Below are positions 5,398 through 7,629 of a stretch of 7,629 nt of DNA, in pieces. The position numbers and the translations under genes were made by a program. The DNA is taken from assembly GCA_958346135.1 (NCBI GenBank), contig CATVQN010000046.1, positions 1 to 7,629 on the forward strand. The letters run 5' to 3'. This stretch comes from an uncultured Eubacteriales bacterium (GTDB taxonomy: Bacteria > Bacillota > Clostridia > Monoglobales > Monoglobaceae). The notes beneath the pieces are model-generated. The model was not told the DNA's origin and searched no databases. It was given only the letters and a program-made list of their open reading frames with translations. Within the stretch, counting starts at the first letter, position 1, and each line of letters begins with the position of its first letter.

Positions 5398-7487
5398 TGG
5401 CTGCTCCCTGCCGCATCATTTTTGCCGGAAATCCCAATGTAGGCAAAAGCACCGTCTTTAATGCACTGACCGGACTGAAACAGCATACCGGAAACTGGTC
5501 GGGAAAAACGGTAGAGCTTGCATCAGGAGCCTTTCGGATCAGAAACCGCAGCTTTGAGCTTCAGGATCTTCCCGGCACCTACTCCATGATCTCCAATTCA
5601 CCGGAAGAGGAGATAGCCCGAGATGCCATATGCTTTGGAGAAGCGGATTTTACCGTGGTAGTGGCCGATGCCACCTGTCTTGCCCGAAATCTCAACCTGG
5701 TTCTTCAAGTTATGGAGATTACTCCCAAAGTGGTGCTTTGCGTCAATCTTTTGGATGAGGCAAAGCGTAAAAATATTCTGCTGGATCTGGACGCGCTCAG
5801 CCGTCGGCTCGGGATTCCGGTAATTGGAATCACCGCCAGAGACCGCCGGGATGTTCAACGATTGAAAGAATTTCTGGCCGGACTTTATGAAGACAGCTTC
5901 CCCACTTGCATCTCCAAGCCTCCAATCGCTTATCCCGCACCTATCGAAGAAGCAATCTCGTCTGTTTCAGAAGCTATAAGCTTTCTGCCCTTCGTTCATT
6001 TCAGCCGCCGTTTTATGGCCGTAAAACTGCTGGATAATGATAAAATGGCAAAAAAGCTGCTGGACTTTTTTGCTCTGGAAGAATCCGCCAAGGCTAAAAT
6101 ACGCCGCGCTGCCCGTCAGGCTCAAATCCGACTGGCAGAGCAGGGAATCGACCCGGTATCTCTGCGGGATAAAATTGTGGAAAGCATTGTGGAAACCTCT
6201 AAGCAGCTGGCCGGTCTTTGTACCCGTACCATTACCCAAAACGATGCTCCGGCACAAAACCAAATCGACCGTCTGCTCACCTCCCGAAGGTTTGGGATTC
6301 CTCTGATGCTTTGCTTTTTGGGTTTGCTGCTCTGGATTACCATTTCCGGCGCCAACTATCCTTCCCAGCTGCTCATGTCCTATTTCAGCTGGCTCAAGCC
6401 CTATCTGACCGGATTTTTAACATGGCTTCGCCTCTCGCCCTTTTGGATCGGGCTGCTGACTGACGGCGTATACCAAACCACCAGCTGGGTTACGGCAGTC
6501 ATGCTTCCGCCCATGCTGATTTTCTTCCCGCTGTTCACTCTTTTAGAGGATTTGGGATATCTGCCCCGGCTTGCCTTTAATTTGGACAGCTGCTTTAAAC
6601 GGGCAGGCTCCTGCGGAAAACAGGCACTTACCATGTGTATGGGTCTTGGCTGCAATGCGGTGGGCGTAACCGGCTGCCGTATTATCACCTCCCGCCGTGA
6701 GCGGCTGGCTGCTATGATTACCAACTGCTTTATCCCATGCAACGGCCGTTTCTTCATGCTGATTACGCTGTCCGCCATCTTTATCGGCGGAATCTTCAGC
6801 CAAGGCATGCAATCCATTGTAGCCGCCGTTTTTTTATTGCTGCTGATTCTGGTCGGAACATTGATGACTCTGCTGGTCACCCGTCTGGTGACATGGCTAT
6901 GCTTCAGGGAGGAATCCGCCCCCTTTTCTTTGGAGCTTCCGCCCTTTCGCAAACCTCAGATTGCAAAAACGCTGGTGCGTTCTCTGCTGGATCGAACGCT
7001 TCATGTGCTCAGCCGGGCACTGCGTGTCTCTGCCCCGGCAGGCGCCGTCATCTGGCTGATGGCAAACATTGACCTCGGCGGTGTCAGTCTTCTTATGCAC
7101 TGCGCCGCATTCTTAGACCCATTTGCCCGGCTGCTCGGAATGGACGGCATGATTCTTCTGGCTTTTTTGTTGGCATTGCCTGCCAATGAGATTGTGCTTC
7201 CTATTTTGCTCATGGGTTATCTTTCCGCCGGACAAATGGTGGAAACCGGCAGCCTTTTAGAATTAAAGGAGCTATTGATCGTCAACGGCTGGACAGCATT
7301 GACTGCGATCAACGTGATGCTGTTCTCTCTGCTCCATTTTCCCTGTGCCACCACTCTGTGGACCATGAAAAAGGAAAGCGGAAGCTGGGGCTGGACTGCA
7401 CTGGGCTTTTTGATTCCTACCGGAATCGCTGTTTTAACCTGCATGGCGGTAACCGGGGTTTGGAAACTGTGCGGTATATTCTTTTAG
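5397..7487 (+). CDS. feoB: Ferrous iron transporter FeoB, clostridial variant
   Basis: FeoB is an inner-membrane transporter for Fe(II) with an N-terminal GTPase domain. The 696-aa protein shows G1 GNPNVGKST (11-19), a G2 threonine in NWSGKTVE (T38), G3 DLPG (57-60), G4 NLLD (117-120) and G5 TAR (146-148). A helical region (about 180-275) leads to the membrane core (about 300-696). In the core, EDLGYLPRLAF (384-394) matches the first Gate motif and C419 in GLGCN matches the pore cysteine. However, the usual CSARLP-type motif is IPCNGRFFML (446-455), the VPAIMATR-type segment is AVGVTGCR (421-428), and the second gate reads PANEIVLP (595-602). I recall this pattern from many clostridial FeoB proteins, so it is a subfamily feature, not damage. 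Fe(II) is the default substrate, but another divalent metal such as Mn(II) cannot be excluded. No feoC follows. The ATG overlaps the feoA stop by one base. Confidence 0.94.
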   Translation: MAAPCRIIFAGNPNVGKSTVFNALTGLKQHTGNWSGKTVELASGAFRIRNRSFELQDLPGTYSMISNSPEEEIARDAICFGEADFTVVVADATCLARNLNLVLQVMEITPKVVLCVNLLDEAKRKNILLDLDALSRRLGIPVIGITARDRRDVQRLKEFLAGLYEDSFPTCISKPPIAYPAPIEEAISSVSEAISFLPFVHFSRRFMAVKLLDNDKMAKKLLDFFALEESAKAKIRRAARQAQIRLAEQGIDPVSLRDKIVESIVETSKQLAGLCTRTITQNDAPAQNQIDRLLTSRRFGIPLMLCFLGLLLWITISGANYPSQLLMSYFSWLKPYLTGFLTWLRLSPFWIGLLTDGVYQTTSWVTAVMLPPMLIFFPLFTLLEDLGYLPRLAFNLDSCFKRAGSCGKQALTMCMGLGCNAVGVTGCRIITSRRERLAAMITNCFIPCNGRFFMLITLSAIFIGGIFSQGMQSIVAAVFLLLLILVGTLMTLLVTRLVTWLCFREESAPFSLELPPFRKPQIAKTLVRSLLDRTLHVLSRALRVSAPAGAVIWLMANIDLGGVSLLMHCAAFLDPFARLLGMDGMILLAFLLALPANEIVLPILLMGYLSAGQMVETGSLLELKELLIVNGWTALTAINVMLFSLLHFPCATTLWTMKKESGSWGWTALGFLIPTGIAVLTCMAVTGVWKLCGIFF

Positions 7488-7505
7488 ACCGACAAGAGCT
7501 AAATC

Positions 7506-7555
7506 AAAACGCCTTGCGAAACGGGTTATATTCCCACTCCGCAAGGCGTTTTTTT
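7506..7555 (+). terminator. Intrinsic terminator of feoAB
   Basis: AACGCCTTGCG (7508-7518) and CGCAAGGCGTT (7540-7550) form a perfect 11-bp GC-rich stem, extendable to 13 bp with flanking A/T pairs. Seven T residues (7549-7555) end the element. The 21-base loop contains a possible inner GGG/CCC pairing (7523-7525 with 7533-7535). It starts 18 bases after the feoB stop. The A-rich left flank is interrupted by T and C, so use as a terminator on the other strand would be weaker. Confidence 0.93.
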
Positions 7556-7570
7556 GATGCCGACTTCCTC

Positions 7571-7629
7571 ATTTCTAGGGAAACACTGATTAAATATTGT
7601 GCGCAGAAAGCGCAGTCAGATTTTTCGTC
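7571..7629. other. Gene-free right edge with small dyads; possible edge of a dispersed repeat
   Basis: Past the terminator no coding frame is supported. The stretch holds a hairpin TGCGC-AGAAA-GCGCA (7600-7614), a direct repeat GCGCAG at 7601-7606 and 7610-7615, and an outer CTGA/TCAG pair (7586-7589 with 7616-7619). The segment GGGAAACACTGATTAAAT has the look of ends of small repeats in some clostridial genomes. That is an impression from memory and cannot be tested with one copy. Confidence 0.2.

Noticed and set aside
6401..6952. A 183-aa minus-strand open frame antisense to feoB
   Set aside because: It is a shadow of the feoB frame: basic, low-quality product without a domain, no ribosome binding site, and the opposite strand encodes conserved FeoB motifs.

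Overview
The window is chromosomal DNA of moderate GC content from a Firmicute, most likely a class Clostridia organism (Oscillospiraceae/Ruminococcaceae-like). This rests on the conserved yybS-gdpP-rplI-dnaB gene order, a MazG-like small gene leading that cluster, strong AGGAGG-type Shine-Dalgarno sequences, and a FeoB of the type common in gut Clostridia. The taxonomic assignment is inference from family knowledge. No search was run.

Left part, positions 1-4845, minus strand, read from right to left. Five closely packed genes look like one transcription unit: a 111-aa MazG-like protein, the membrane protein YybS (DUF2232), the c-di-AMP phosphodiesterase GdpP, ribosomal protein L9 (rplI), and the replicative helicase DnaB, which runs off the left edge. 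The first three genes overlap (20 bp and 8 bp), which suggests translational coupling. The last two are separated by gaps of 36 and 41 bp. A good sigma-A-type promoter with an extended -10 lies just upstream of the MazG-like gene. A small hairpin without a U-tract sits between gdpP and rplI.

Middle, positions 4846-5148. This is a 303-bp AT-rich divergent spacer. It holds the minus-strand promoter, several short inverted repeats, and the leader of the feo genes. I see no RNA gene, no convincing small ORF and no recognisable Fur or DtxR box.

Right part, positions 5149-7629, plus strand. feoA (TTG start behind a strong ribosome binding site) and feoB overlap by one base and encode a ferrous-iron uptake system. 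A strong intrinsic terminator follows. The last ~60 bases hold small dyads and no gene; they may be the edge of a dispersed repeat, which I cannot test here.

The left cluster combines replication (DnaB), translation (L9) and second-messenger turnover (GdpP) with two poorly understood partners. The divergent feo operon has no obvious functional link to it beyond the shared spacer. I find no sign of a wholly new system. The points most worth a second look are the slippery T7A6 tract at the start of gdpP, the MazG-like leader gene that lacks an obvious MazG metal-binding signature, and the non-canonical pore motifs of FeoB.
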